Shown: piece by piece, positions 45,506 to 53,818 of the stretch | Numbering within the stretch: the first letter of the stretch is position 1 | Layout of the letters: each line of letters begins with the position of its first letter | Assembly (NCBI GenBank): GCA_031396205.1 | Contig: JANNKH010000086.1 | Span: forward strand, 1 to 64,000 | Direction: 5' to 3' | Length of the DNA: 64,000 nucleotides | Source of the DNA: CAISIP01 sp031396205 | GTDB lineage: Bacteria > Pseudomonadota > Gammaproteobacteria > Burkholderiales > Burkholderiaceae_C | Position numbers and translations under genes: made by a program | Notes under the pieces: generated by a model | What the model was told of the DNA's origin: nothing | The model's database searches: none | The model's input: only the letters and a program-made list of their open reading frames with translations

Positions 45506-47695
45506 ATGCACTCGACATACACAGGCGTGGCAGGAATGGCCTTTGGCTGGATGCTGGTCACCGCATCGGTCCTGGCCCAGACGTCGGTATCCCAAGCGGG
45601 TCATCCCCTTGCCCGCCAAGAACATCTGCGCGCGACATCCGCGGACCCGTCAATCGGGTTGAACCGGATCATCATCGGTTTTCGGCCGGCGAAAGCCCAG
45701 GCAGCGGTGGCAGGCGGACTGGCCGTGCAGACAGACCCTGCCGCGACCATCCAGACCCTGAACCAGACGCGCCGGCGCGCGACGGACTCCGGCGAGCGCA
45801 TCGAACTGGCCTACCACCGCTCGGTGTCGGCGAGCACCCATGTCGCCTTGACCAGCAGGCGCATGAACCGGGCCGAACTATCCGCGTTTGCGCGACAGCT
45901 GCAATTGGACCCGCAGGTGGCCTATGTCGAAGTGGACGAGCGGGTGACCGCCCAACTGCTGCCCAACGACACCGAATTTGCGGCCCGCCAATGGAGCATG
46001 CAAGCCGTCACCAGCGGCGCCGGCGCGGCCAATTTTCCTCAGGCCTGGGACCGCGCGACCGGCGCCGGCGTGATCGTGGCGCAATTGGACGGCGGCTTTC
46101 GTCCACATGCCGACCTGATTGCCAATGTGCTGGCGGGCTACGACTTCATCGGCCCCGATCCATCGGGTGCATTTACCACTGCCAACGACGGGGGTGGCCG
46201 CGACAGCGATGCACGCGACCCCGGCGACTGGAGTAACCAAGGAGACTGCGCTCCGGCCGATTCCACCTGGCACGGAACCCACGTCGCAGGCATCATCGCG
46301 GCGGTTGCCAACAACAACATCGGCGTAGCTGGCGCCGCATTCAATGCCAGGCTGCTGCCGATCCGGGTGCTCGGCGTGTGCGGCGGCTATGTGTCCGACA
46401 TCGCCGCCGGTATGCGCTGGGCCGTGGGTCTGCCAGTTCCGGGCGTACCAACCAACACCCAGGTGGCCAGGGTCCTGAACATGAGCCTGGGGCGTTTTGG
46501 CAGTTGCTCGGCGGCATTCCAGGGCGCGGTGGATGAGGTCATCGCCGCCGGCAGCGTGGTGGTGGCTGCAACTGGCAACGACAGCGCGCGCACAATCCTG
46601 CAACCGGCTAACTGCGCCGGTGTGATTGCCGTGACCGCGCATACGATCGACGGCGATAACGCCAGCTACGCCAACATTGGCAGCGCGACGACCATCAGTG
46701 CACCGGGTGGCGGCAACGGCTCAGCGATCATCGGAGACGGTCGGTCAATCTACTCCACCAGCAATACCGGGCTCACATCGCCACTGGCTGATCGCTTCGA
46801 GGGCAAGCGCGGCACCAGCATGGCGACCGCCCATGTGTCCGGCGTCGTGGCCCTGATGTTCCAGGCCAAGCCAGCCATCTCGCCAGACGAGATCCGATCC
46901 CGCCTGCTCAACGCCACCAGACCCCATCCGCCGGGCTCCTATTGCGCCGGACTGCAGACCTGCGGCGCGGGGTTGCTCGATGCGAGCAACACCGTACGCG
47001 ATGTTTTGGACGATGACGCGCCCGTGCTCACGGTGCGCAGCTCCGCCGGCGAAGTTGCGCCGCGCGGCAGCACGGTGCAGTTGCTGGGATCAGCGATGAA
47101 GGGTTTGCTCGGTGTCGGCATCCATTCCGTATCTTGGAGCCAGGTCGCGGGGCCCCCCGTGGCAGTGAGCGGGGCCACCGGGCCGACGGCCGCGTTCGTC
47201 GTGCCAGCGGTCGGCAACAGCTTCACATTCCGTTTTCAGGCGGTCGACCTGGCCGGCAAGACCGCACGGCTGGACCTGACCGTGCCAGCCAACAATTCCG
47301 CCCCTGTCCTGGCACCGGTTGGAAGCCTGTTCGTCGCGCTCGGCTCCCAACTCACCTTTACCGCAAGTGGCACGGATGGCGAGGGCGATGCCATCACGTA
47401 TGTCGCCACGGGCTTGCCGCGCGGGGCCACGTTCGATGCTGCAAGCGGTACCTTCATCTGGGACAACGCCGGGCCGCTGGGCAGCTACACGATGGGCATC
47501 ACGCCCAGCGACGGCCTGCTCAGCGGTGAAACCCTGTACATCGGCATCACGGTATATGCACCCGGTTCTGGTGGAGGCGGAGCAATCGATTGGATCGAGT
47601 GGGTAGTGCTGGCATTGCTGACGGCGCTGCTGGCCGTTGTCGCACTCGTGCGCCGGCGCGGTCACATCCGAGGTATCGAAAAGCGCGTCAACTAA
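45506..47695 (+). CDS. Subtilisin-like S8 serine protease with C-terminal anchor
   Basis: A 729-residue secreted protease. A signal peptide (about residues 1-24) and a pro-domain-like region (about 45-150) precede the S8 domain: catalytic Asp in VIVAQLDGGFRP near 188, His in WHGTHVAGI near 256, and Ser in RGTSMATAHVSGV near 437. Residues 505-595 and 597-690 look like two Ig- or cadherin-like modules (the second has the FTASGTDGEGDAITY pattern). The end is SGGGGAIDWIEW, a hydrophobic helix (about 697-715) and RRRGH, resembling a GlyGly-CTERM sorting signal. It follows lysS by 7 bp. The substrate is unknown. Confidence 0.88.
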   Translation: MHSTYTGVAGMAFGWMLVTASVLAQTSVSQAGHPLARQEHLRATSADPSIGLNRIIIGFRPAKAQAAVAGGLAVQTDPAATIQTLNQTRRRATDSGERIELAYHRSVSASTHVALTSRRMNRAELSAFARQLQLDPQVAYVEVDERVTAQLLPNDTEFAARQWSMQAVTSGAGAANFPQAWDRATGAGVIVAQLDGGFRPHADLIANVLAGYDFIGPDPSGAFTTANDGGGRDSDARDPGDWSNQGDCAPADSTWHGTHVAGIIAAVANNNIGVAGAAFNARLLPIRVLGVCGGYVSDIAAGMRWAVGLPVPGVPTNTQVARVLNMSLGRFGSCSAAFQGAVDEVIAAGSVVVAATGNDSARTILQPANCAGVIAVTAHTIDGDNASYANIGSATTISAPGGGNGSAIIGDGRSIYSTSNTGLTSPLADRFEGKRGTSMATAHVSGVVALMFQAKPAISPDEIRSRLLNATRPHPPGSYCAGLQTCGAGLLDASNTVRDVLDDDAPVLTVRSSAGEVAPRGSTVQLLGSAMKGLLGVGIHSVSWSQVAGPPVAVSGATGPTAAFVVPAVGNSFTFRFQAVDLAGKTARLDLTVPANNSAPVLAPVGSLFVALGSQLTFTASGTDGEGDAITYVATGLPRGATFDAASGTFIWDNAGPLGSYTMGITPSDGLLSGETLYIGITVYAPGSGGGGAIDWIEWVVLALLTALLAVVALVRRRGHIRGIEKRVN

Positions 47696-47704
47696 AACGG
47701 ATCT

Positions 47705-47726
47705 AGCCTGAGCCTGAGGCTTCTTG
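47705..47726 (+). terminator. Weak terminator-like hairpin after the subtilase gene
   Basis: AGCCT (47705-47709) and AGGCT (47717-47721) form a 5-bp stem followed by TCTTG. It lies between two convergent genes. The T-tract is short, so confidence is low. Confidence 0.3.
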
Positions 47727-47735
47727 CAACGGCGC

Positions 47736-48818
47736 TCAGGGGATGTCATCGAGCGCCTGCATGTACTGCGGCTGCAGCATCAGGTCATCCCAGTCAACCG
47801 GCGCAGAGGTCGGAAGCAAGGCGAGCCTGCGCTGCTCGCTGGCGGGACGGGCCATCCAATGCCCGCTGGCCTGGGCTTGCACCATGTCCTCGATCCAGTT
47901 GTCGATCGCCGGGTTGCCGTCCAGGCACTGGTTGCACAGCAGCACCAAGTCGCAGCCTGCGGCCAATGCGATCACGGCGGCCTGAGTGAAGTCAACGGGA
48001 CGACCGTCGATCATGCGTGCGCTCGCCATGCTCAGGTCGTCGCTGAACACCGCGCCGGCAAAACCCAGCTGTCCGCGCAGAATGTCCTCGAGCCATCGGG
48101 ACGAGAAGCCCGCCGGCCGGCTATCGACGCGCGGATACACCACATGCGCCGACATCACACTGGCCAGCGCCGTGCCCAACCAGCCATAGGGCGCCGCATC
48201 CTGGGCGCGTATGGTCTTGAGTCCGCGTTTGTCCACCGGCAGGTCGGTATGCGAATCAGCTGCCGCAAAACCGTGCCCCGGAAAATGCTTGCCGCAATTG
48301 GCCATGCCACTTTGCAACAGACCATGCATCAGGCTTTTGGCCAGCAGTGCGACGACGGCTGGATCGCGCGCAAATGCACGGTCGCCGATCACGCCGCTGG
48401 GGCCATGGTCCAGATCGAGCACCGGCGCAAAGCAAAGGTCCACGCCGCAAGCGCGCAATTCGGCGCCCATGACATAGCCGCATGCCGTTGCGGCGCGCGT
48501 GGCGCGCATCGCGCAAGCCTGGGGATTGGCCCTGCCATCACCCTGCCACATCCGGCCCAGCACACGCATCGGTGGCAAATGAGTGAATCCGTCGGTCCGA
48601 AAGCGCTGCACGCGCCCGCCTTCGTGATCAACCATGATCAGCAGGTCATTGCGCACCTGCTTGATGGCGTCGCACAGGGCGCTGAGTTGTGCACGATCGG
48701 CCCAGTTGCGTGCGAAAAGCACCACGCCGCCCACCAGCGGATGCTGCAGGCGCTTGCGGTCGATGGCAGACAGCGCGAGTCCGGCAACGTCGATGATCAG
48801 GGGAGCATGGTCTTGCAT
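47736..48818 (-). CDS. nagZ: Beta-N-acetylhexosaminidase
   Basis: A 360-residue GH3 enzyme that removes N-acetylglucosamine from anhydromuropeptides in cell-wall recycling. The catalytic His region is NCGKHFPGHGFAAADSHTDLPV near residues 170-190, and the nucleophile aspartate is in VFSDDLSMASARM near 255-267. IMVDHEGGRVQRFR near 60-75 binds substrate. It lies 48 bp after acpS and ends the lepA-to-nagZ run. Confidence 0.96.
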   Translation of the reverse strand: MQDHAPLIIDVAGLALSAIDRKRLQHPLVGGVVLFARNWADRAQLSALCDAIKQVRNDLLIMVDHEGGRVQRFRTDGFTHLPPMRVLGRMWQGDGRANPQACAMRATRAATACGYVMGAELRACGVDLCFAPVLDLDHGPSGVIGDRAFARDPAVVALLAKSLMHGLLQSGMANCGKHFPGHGFAAADSHTDLPVDKRGLKTIRAQDAAPYGWLGTALASVMSAHVVYPRVDSRPAGFSSRWLEDILRGQLGFAGAVFSDDLSMASARMIDGRPVDFTQAAVIALAAGCDLVLLCNQCLDGNPAIDNWIEDMVQAQASGHWMARPASEQRRLALLPTSAPVDWDDLMLQPQYMQALDDIP

Positions 48819-48866
48819 AGGGGCTCTGGAACTCCGAAGATGGATGCGTCTTGCGCCACGGCGCCA

Positions 48867-49277
48867 TCAGCGATTGGTTTCCACGACGCAGAAGCTGGCG
48901 GCGTATTCGCTTTCATCGGTCACGCTGACATGGACACGCAGGTCCTGCGACTCGAACCAGCGCCTGAGTTCGCCATGCAGCACGATGCAGGGTTTGCCGG
49001 CGTTCGGATGCCCTGCCGGTTCCTTGGCGATCTCGCACAGGCGCCAGGTCATGGGCATGCGCATGCCCAGCCCGATCGCCTTGCTGAACGCCTCCTTCGC
49101 GCTGAACCGGGTCGCAAGGTAGCGCACGCCGCGCTCGGGCCAGCGGGCACTGCGCGATTGCCAGGTCGTCATCTCGGCTGCGCACAGGATCTTGCCGGCA
49201 AAGCGCTCGCCATACCGCTCCAGGCTGGCCCGGATGCGCCGGATGTCGCAGATATCGGTGCCGATGCCGTAGATCAT
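48867..49277 (-). CDS. acpS: Holo-[acyl-carrier-protein] synthase
   Basis: A 136-residue phosphopantetheinyl transferase that activates AcpP. It begins MIYGIGTDICDIRRI, with the Mg-binding aspartate, and has the signature RFSAKEAFSKAIGLG near residues 57-72. The start overlaps the pdxJ stop (ATGA). Its substrate AcpP is encoded elsewhere in the window (61976-62215). Confidence 0.97.
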   Translation of the reverse strand: MIYGIGTDICDIRRIRASLERYGERFAGKILCAAEMTTWQSRSARWPERGVRYLATRFSAKEAFSKAIGLGMRMPMTWRLCEIAKEPAGHPNAGKPCIVLHGELRRWFESQDLRVHVSVTDESEYAASFCVVETNR

Positions 49278-50038
49278 GGGCGCGCCGGCTGCCGCTCAAC
49301 CGCCTCGTCGATGCAACGCAGGTAGTCCGCGACCGCTGCCGCGTAGCCCATCTCCAGCGCATCGGCGATCAGTGCATGCCCAATGGAGACCTCCTGCACA
49401 CCGGGCACCGAGCGTAGAAACCACGACAGGTTGTCGCGGTTGAGATCATGGCCGGCATTGACGCCCAGGCCTGCGGCAAGCGCAGCGCGCGCCGCCGCCG
49501 CATAGCGTTCCGTCTGCTGCTGTTGCTGCGGGCCGCCCCATGCCTGGGCATAGGGCTCGGTGTACAACTCGACCCGGTCCGCCCCCACATCACGCGCGGC
49601 GGCCATTGCGGCCGGGTCGCCATCCATGAACAGGCTGACCCTGACGCCCAGGGCCCTGGCCTGGGCGATGACCGGGCGTAGACGTTCTGCGTCCTGCGCC
49701 AGGTTCCAGCCGTGGTCGCTGGTGAACTGCCCCTCGCCATCAGGAACGAAAGTGCACTGGTGGGGACGCAGTTCCTGCACGAACGTCATCAGGTTTTGAA
49801 ACGGATTGCCCTCGATGTTGAACTCGCGATCCGGCCAACGCAGCAGCAGCTCGGACAGCGCGTGCACATCGGTGGCGCGGATATGGCGCTGGTCTGGCCG
49901 TGGATGCACGGTGATTCCGCTGGCGCCCTGCATCAGACAGATCTCGGCGGCGCGCGTCGGCGATGGGATGCCCAGGTGGCGGGTATTGCGCACCAGCGCG
50001 ACCTTGTTCAGGTTGACGGAAAGCGCGGTTTTTTTCAT
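49274..50038 (-). CDS. pdxJ: Pyridoxine 5'-phosphate synthase
   Basis: A 254-residue TIM-barrel enzyme making pyridoxine 5'-phosphate from 1-deoxyxylulose 5-phosphate and aminoacetone phosphate. SVNLNKVALVRNTR near residues 6-19, CLMQGASGITVHPRPDQRHI near 32-51, QCTFVPDGEGQFTSDHGW near 97-114 and AGLGVNAGHDLNRDNL near 193-208 are conserved. The ATG at 50038 overlaps the recO stop (ATGA). Confidence 0.98.
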   Translation of the reverse strand: MKKTALSVNLNKVALVRNTRHLGIPSPTRAAEICLMQGASGITVHPRPDQRHIRATDVHALSELLLRWPDREFNIEGNPFQNLMTFVQELRPHQCTFVPDGEGQFTSDHGWNLAQDAERLRPVIAQARALGVRVSLFMDGDPAAMAAARDVGADRVELYTEPYAQAWGGPQQQQQTERYAAAARAALAAGLGVNAGHDLNRDNLSWFLRSVPGVQEVSIGHALIADALEMGYAAAVADYLRCIDEAVERQPARP

Positions 50039-50787
50039 AGCGATTGCAGGTCGATCATCATTTGCCGGGTCCGCAGGGTCTTGACACCGCAATGGTAATG
50101 GAGCAAGGCGCGCAATTGAGACTTGAGTTCGACAACCACCGGCGCGCAGGCGCGCAGGGTTTCGGTAAAGACGGCGCCACCACTATCGAGTGCCCGTTGC
50201 AATTGCATCCATTGCGCGCCTGACAGGCTGGCGCGGTCATGCGCACCGGCCTGGCGCAGGCCACCTTCAAAAACCAGGCAATAGCGGGCCTGTGCCTCAA
50301 GCGGCCCCAGTGTCATGGTCTGGGCGTCGAGCATCGGCAGCAGCCCGATCTCACGCAAAAGCAGCAGCTCGAACGCACGCAGCGCGGTCTGCAGGGCCTC
50401 ACCGTGCTCGGAGGCGATCACGGCGACCACATTGGCATAGATCGCGAACAGGCCCGGGTGCGGATCGTCGCGCGCCAGCAGTGTCAGAACCAGCTCGTTA
50501 AGATAGTAGCCCGATAGCAGCGCATCGCCGGTAGGCATCACATGCCCCCCCATCCACTCTGCACTGCGCAAAGTGCGGATCTCGGCGTCACCGCCAAAGG
50601 CCAGATGCAGCGGCTGCAGCGGCAGCAAGATCGGCCTTAGCCCGGAACTGGGGCGCTTCGCGCCCTTGGCCACCAGCGCCACCCTGCCATAGTTGCGCGT
50701 AAACACCTCCAGAATCAGGCTCGACTCGCTCCAGTCGTGCCGGTGCAGCACATAAGCGGGCTCGTCAGTAATGCGCGCGCTGGCCAC
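50035..50787 (-). CDS. recO: DNA repair protein RecO
   Basis: A 250-residue recombination mediator that loads RecA with RecR. It has the N-terminal OB-fold (DEPAYVLHRHDWSESSLILEVFTRNYGRVALVAKGAKRP) and a helical C-terminal domain with YYLNELVLTLLARDDPH. It starts with GTG at 50787, 15 bp after era, and its end overlaps pdxJ. Confidence 0.95.
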   Translation of the reverse strand: MASARITDEPAYVLHRHDWSESSLILEVFTRNYGRVALVAKGAKRPSSGLRPILLPLQPLHLAFGGDAEIRTLRSAEWMGGHVMPTGDALLSGYYLNELVLTLLARDDPHPGLFAIYANVVAVIASEHGEALQTALRAFELLLLREIGLLPMLDAQTMTLGPLEAQARYCLVFEGGLRQAGAHDRASLSGAQWMQLQRALDSGGAVFTETLRACAPVVVELKSQLRALLHYHCGVKTLRTRQMMIDLQSL

Positions 50788-50802
50788 ACGTACAGACCTG
50801 CG

Positions 50803-51786
50803 TCAGTCGTAGCCAAAGCTGCGCACCCGTGCCTCATCATCGGCCCAGCCGGAACGCACCTTGACCCACAATTCGATGAACACCTTGGCATCGAGCAATT
50901 TCTCGAGTTCGACCCGGGTTTCGGTACCGATGCGCTTGATGCGCTCGCCCTTGTCGCCGATCACCATGGCCTTGTGGCCGTCGCGCTCGACCACGATCGT
51001 CGCGGCAATCCGCACCAGGCGTTTGTGCCCCTTGCGCGCAGGCGGCTCTTCAGAGAACTGGTCTATGACCACGGTCGAGGTGTAGGGCAGTTCGTCACCG
51101 GTTAATCGGAAAAGCTTTTCGCGCACCATCTCGCTGGCCAGGAATTTCTCGCTGCGATCGGTGAGTTCGTCCTGGGCATAGAACCAGGGCTGCCGGGGCA
51201 GGTGTTTCTCGCAGATATCCAGCAAGCGCGTCACATCGCGCGCGTTCTTGGCCGACATCGGCACGAACTCGGCAAAGGCATGGCGTTGCTGCATTTCCTG
51301 CAACCACGGCGCGACCGTGGCGCGTTGCGACACCTGGTCGAGCTTGTTGGCGACCAGCAGCGCCGGAATCTTTGCGTCCAGCAGCGCCAGCACCTTGGCA
51401 TCCGCCTGGTTGAACCGACCCGCCTCGGTAACGAACAACACCAGGTCGACATCTTGCACCGCCCCGATAACGGAGCGATTCAGCGACCGGTTCAGCGCGT
51501 TGGCATGCACGGTCTGAAAGCCCGGGGTGTCGACAAAAACGAACTGGGTCGCCGCCAGCGTCCGCACACCGGTGATCCGGTGGCGCGTGGTCTGCGCCTT
51601 GCGCGAGGTTATGCTGATTTTCTGCCCCACCAGCGCGTTGAGCAGCGTTGACTTGCCGACGTTGGGTTTGCCAACGATGGCGATCAGGCCGCAGCGTGTA
51701 TCGGCAATGGGAGATGGCGGCACAGCAGACCCGGAATCGACCGGGGCCGTTGTACCTTCGCCGGCGATTTCGGCAATAGGGGTCAT
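50803..51786 (-). CDS. era: GTPase Era
   Basis: A 327-residue GTPase with a C-terminal KH domain that binds 16S rRNA in 30S maturation. G1 is GKPNVGKS at residues 39-46, G3 DTPG near 86, G4 NKLD near 152, and the KH region includes VVERDGHKAMVIGDKGERIKRIG near 265-288. About 30 residues precede the GTPase domain, more than in E. coli Era. The start at 51786 overlaps the rnc stop (ATGA). Confidence 0.98.
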   Translation of the reverse strand: MTPIAEIAGEGTTAPVDSGSAVPPSPIADTRCGLIAIVGKPNVGKSTLLNALVGQKISITSRKAQTTRHRITGVRTLAATQFVFVDTPGFQTVHANALNRSLNRSVIGAVQDVDLVLFVTEAGRFNQADAKVLALLDAKIPALLVANKLDQVSQRATVAPWLQEMQQRHAFAEFVPMSAKNARDVTRLLDICEKHLPRQPWFYAQDELTDRSEKFLASEMVREKLFRLTGDELPYTSTVVIDQFSEEPPARKGHKRLVRIAATIVVERDGHKAMVIGDKGERIKRIGTETRVELEKLLDAKVFIELWVKVRSGWADDEARVRSFGYD

Positions 51787-52469
51787 GGATGCGTCGGGTT
51801 CTTGAGCGTCTGCAACATGGCACCGGCGGCAGCCTGCTCGGCGGCCCGCCGGGAGCCGCCGATGCCGCGTTCGCACAGGCCGAGCTCGACAATCTCGCAC
51901 TCGACATCGAACGATTGTTGGTGTGCCGCACCCAGGGTACTGACAACCCGGTATTGCGGCAACTTCATCTTGCGGCCCTGCAACCACTCCTGCAGTTCGG
52001 TTTTGGCATCCTTGCCAATGGCGGCCATTGTCGGGTTGACCTCGACCGACTTGAACAATCGATGCACCAGTTGCTGCGCCGCGACAAATCCGGCGTCCAC
52101 AAACACCGCGCCGATGACCGCTTCCAGTGCATCGGCCAGTATCGATGGCCGCTTTTTTCCACCCGAGCGCATCTCGCCATCGCCCAGTCGAATGCAGGCT
52201 GACAGGCCGAGGTCCACCGCCAGTTTGTGCAAGGTATCTTGTTTGACCAGATTGGCCCGGATACGGGACAGGTCGCCTTCGGGCAGAAGCTGCAGCCGTT
52301 GGTAAAGCAGGTCAGATACCGCAAGGTTGAGCACCGAGTCGCCCAGGAACTCCAGCCGTTCATTGTGATCAGCGCTGAAGCTTCGGTGGGTCAGCGCTCG
52401 GCCAAGCAGGTCGGCATCGGAAAAAACATGTTGCAACCTCTGCTGCAAGGCCAGCCAGAGCGCGTCCAC
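51783..52469 (-). CDS. rnc: Ribonuclease III
   Basis: A 228-residue double-stranded RNA nuclease that processes rRNA precursors. The signature ERLEFLGDSVLNLAVSD is near residues 37-53, DALEAVIGAVFVDAG near 112 has another acidic ligand, and a dsRNA-binding domain (about 155-225) ends with AAEQAAAGAMLQTL. rnc-era-recO-pdxJ-acpS is a classic order. It lies 1 bp after the DUF4845 gene. Confidence 0.98.
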   Translation of the reverse strand: MDALWLALQQRLQHVFSDADLLGRALTHRSFSADHNERLEFLGDSVLNLAVSDLLYQRLQLLPEGDLSRIRANLVKQDTLHKLAVDLGLSACIRLGDGEMRSGGKKRPSILADALEAVIGAVFVDAGFVAAQQLVHRLFKSVEVNPTMAAIGKDAKTELQEWLQGRKMKLPQYRVVSTLGAAHQQSFDVECEIVELGLCERGIGGSRRAAEQAAAGAMLQTLKNPTHP

Positions 52470-52470
52470 G

Positions 52471-52824
52471 TTACTTGGAACGTCCGGAGTATTTGAGTGT
52501 CAGGAAAGCGGGCCCAGCCAGATGGATTTCGCGCTGGTAGGCATACTTGACCACGATGGTGTCGCCGTCCTTGGTCACCTCAATGTCCTTGGCACCGATA
52601 GACGTGATGTTGTCCACTTCTGCCGCGCGACTGAAAATAGTACGCACCTCGGCGACCGAACTGCCACTGCTGGCTTTCTTGGCTGCCTTGTCGATCGCCT
52701 GATATTCGATGAAGGTTGGAAAAACCTGCGCGCCGACCACACCAACGACGGCCAAAACGCCACCGACAAAAATAAGCCCCAAAAAGGAGATGCCGCGTTG
52801 TCTGGATTTAGGTTGAATAGTCAT
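52471..52824 (-). CDS. DUF4845 membrane protein
   Basis: A 117-residue protein with an N-terminal membrane segment (ISFLGLIFVGGVLAVVGVVGAQVF, residues 11-34) preceded by a basic stretch, and a soluble domain. It matches DUF4845, a family that sits between lepB and rnc in beta- and gamma-proteobacteria. A pilin-like fold or a role near the signal peptidase has been suggested by position only; the function is unknown. It is 28 bp after lepB and 1 bp before rnc. Confidence 0.9.
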   Translation of the reverse strand: MTIQPKSRQRGISFLGLIFVGGVLAVVGVVGAQVFPTFIEYQAIDKAAKKASSGSSVAEVRTIFSRAAEVDNITSIGAKDIEVTKDGDTIVVKYAYQREIHLAGPAFLTLKYSGRSK

Positions 52825-52852
52825 GTCTCACCTCCTGCTGAAATAACGCGGT

Positions 52853-53818
52853 TCAATGGAATGGCCCGATGCGCTTGAGATTGCTGAAATTCATCCAGAC
52901 CAGAATCGCCTGGCCAACGATGTTCTTCTCCGGCACAAAGCCCCAATAGCGCGAGTCCAGCGAATTGTCCCGGTTGTCCCCCATCATGAAATAGTGGCCC
53001 GGTGGCACCTTGCACACGACACCCTCGACACTGTAGCGGCAATTGTCCCGGTTCGGAAATTCCTCTGCGCCCGGAATGAAGGCCGGACGGCCATCGTCGA
53101 TCAGCAACCGGTGCGGCTTTTCACCCAGGCTCTCCTCGTATTGCTTCAAATAGCGCATGGAGTCTTCGTCGAAAAAGTCGGCCACCGGTTTGTTATCGAC
53201 CGGCTTCCCGTTAACCGTCAGGCGCTTGTTCAGGTAGCTCACCTCATCACCGGGAACACCGACCACACGCTTGATATAGTCCAGACTCGGCCTGGGCGGA
53301 TAGCGAAACACCATGACGTCACCACGCTGGGGCGCCGTCCCATCGGTCAACTTGGTATGGATGACCGGCAGGCGCAAGCCGTAATGGTATTTGTTGACCA
53401 GGATCAGATCGCCGACCAGCAAGGTTGGAATCATTGAACCCGACGGGATTTTGAACGGCTCGAACGCGAAGGAGCGCAACAAAAACACCGCCAGGATCAC
53501 CGGAAACAAGCCCGCCGTCCAATCCAGCCACCATGGCTGGGCCAGCAGTTCGGCGCGGGCCTTGTCGATATCGCCATCGACCTGGCTGACACCCCTTCGG
53601 CTCAGCTCGTTGCGTCGGCGCACGGCGCTGGCCTCCAGCTCGACCGCGGCGCGCCTGCGATGAGGCCAGAAGTACAGGCGTTCGGCCAGCCAGTAAACGC
53701 CGGTCACCACTACGGCCAGGAACAGCATCAAGGCAAAGTTGCCTTCGACCCGGCCTGCATACCAGGCTCCCGCGTACGCGGCAAATGCCGCAAGTATCAG
53801 AGACGTCAGTATCTGCAT
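52853..53818 (-). CDS. lepB: Signal peptidase I
   Basis: A 321-residue inner-membrane protease that removes signal peptides. Two N-terminal membrane segments (about 5-22 and 28-45) and a third near 102-117 precede the catalytic serine Ser128 in FKIPSGSMIPTL; the general base is Lys183 in LDYIKRVVGVPGD. GHYFMMGDNRDNSLDSRYWG near 275 is the conserved box. The ATG at 53818 shares one base with the lepA stop, so the two are translationally coupled. Confidence 0.97.
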   Translation of the reverse strand: MQILTSLILAAFAAYAGAWYAGRVEGNFALMLFLAVVVTGVYWLAERLYFWPHRRRAAVELEASAVRRRNELSRRGVSQVDGDIDKARAELLAQPWWLDWTAGLFPVILAVFLLRSFAFEPFKIPSGSMIPTLLVGDLILVNKYHYGLRLPVIHTKLTDGTAPQRGDVMVFRYPPRPSLDYIKRVVGVPGDEVSYLNKRLTVNGKPVDNKPVADFFDEDSMRYLKQYEESLGEKPHRLLIDDGRPAFIPGAEEFPNRDNCRYSVEGVVCKVPPGHYFMMGDNRDNSLDSRYWGFVPEKNIVGQAILVWMNFSNLKRIGPFH

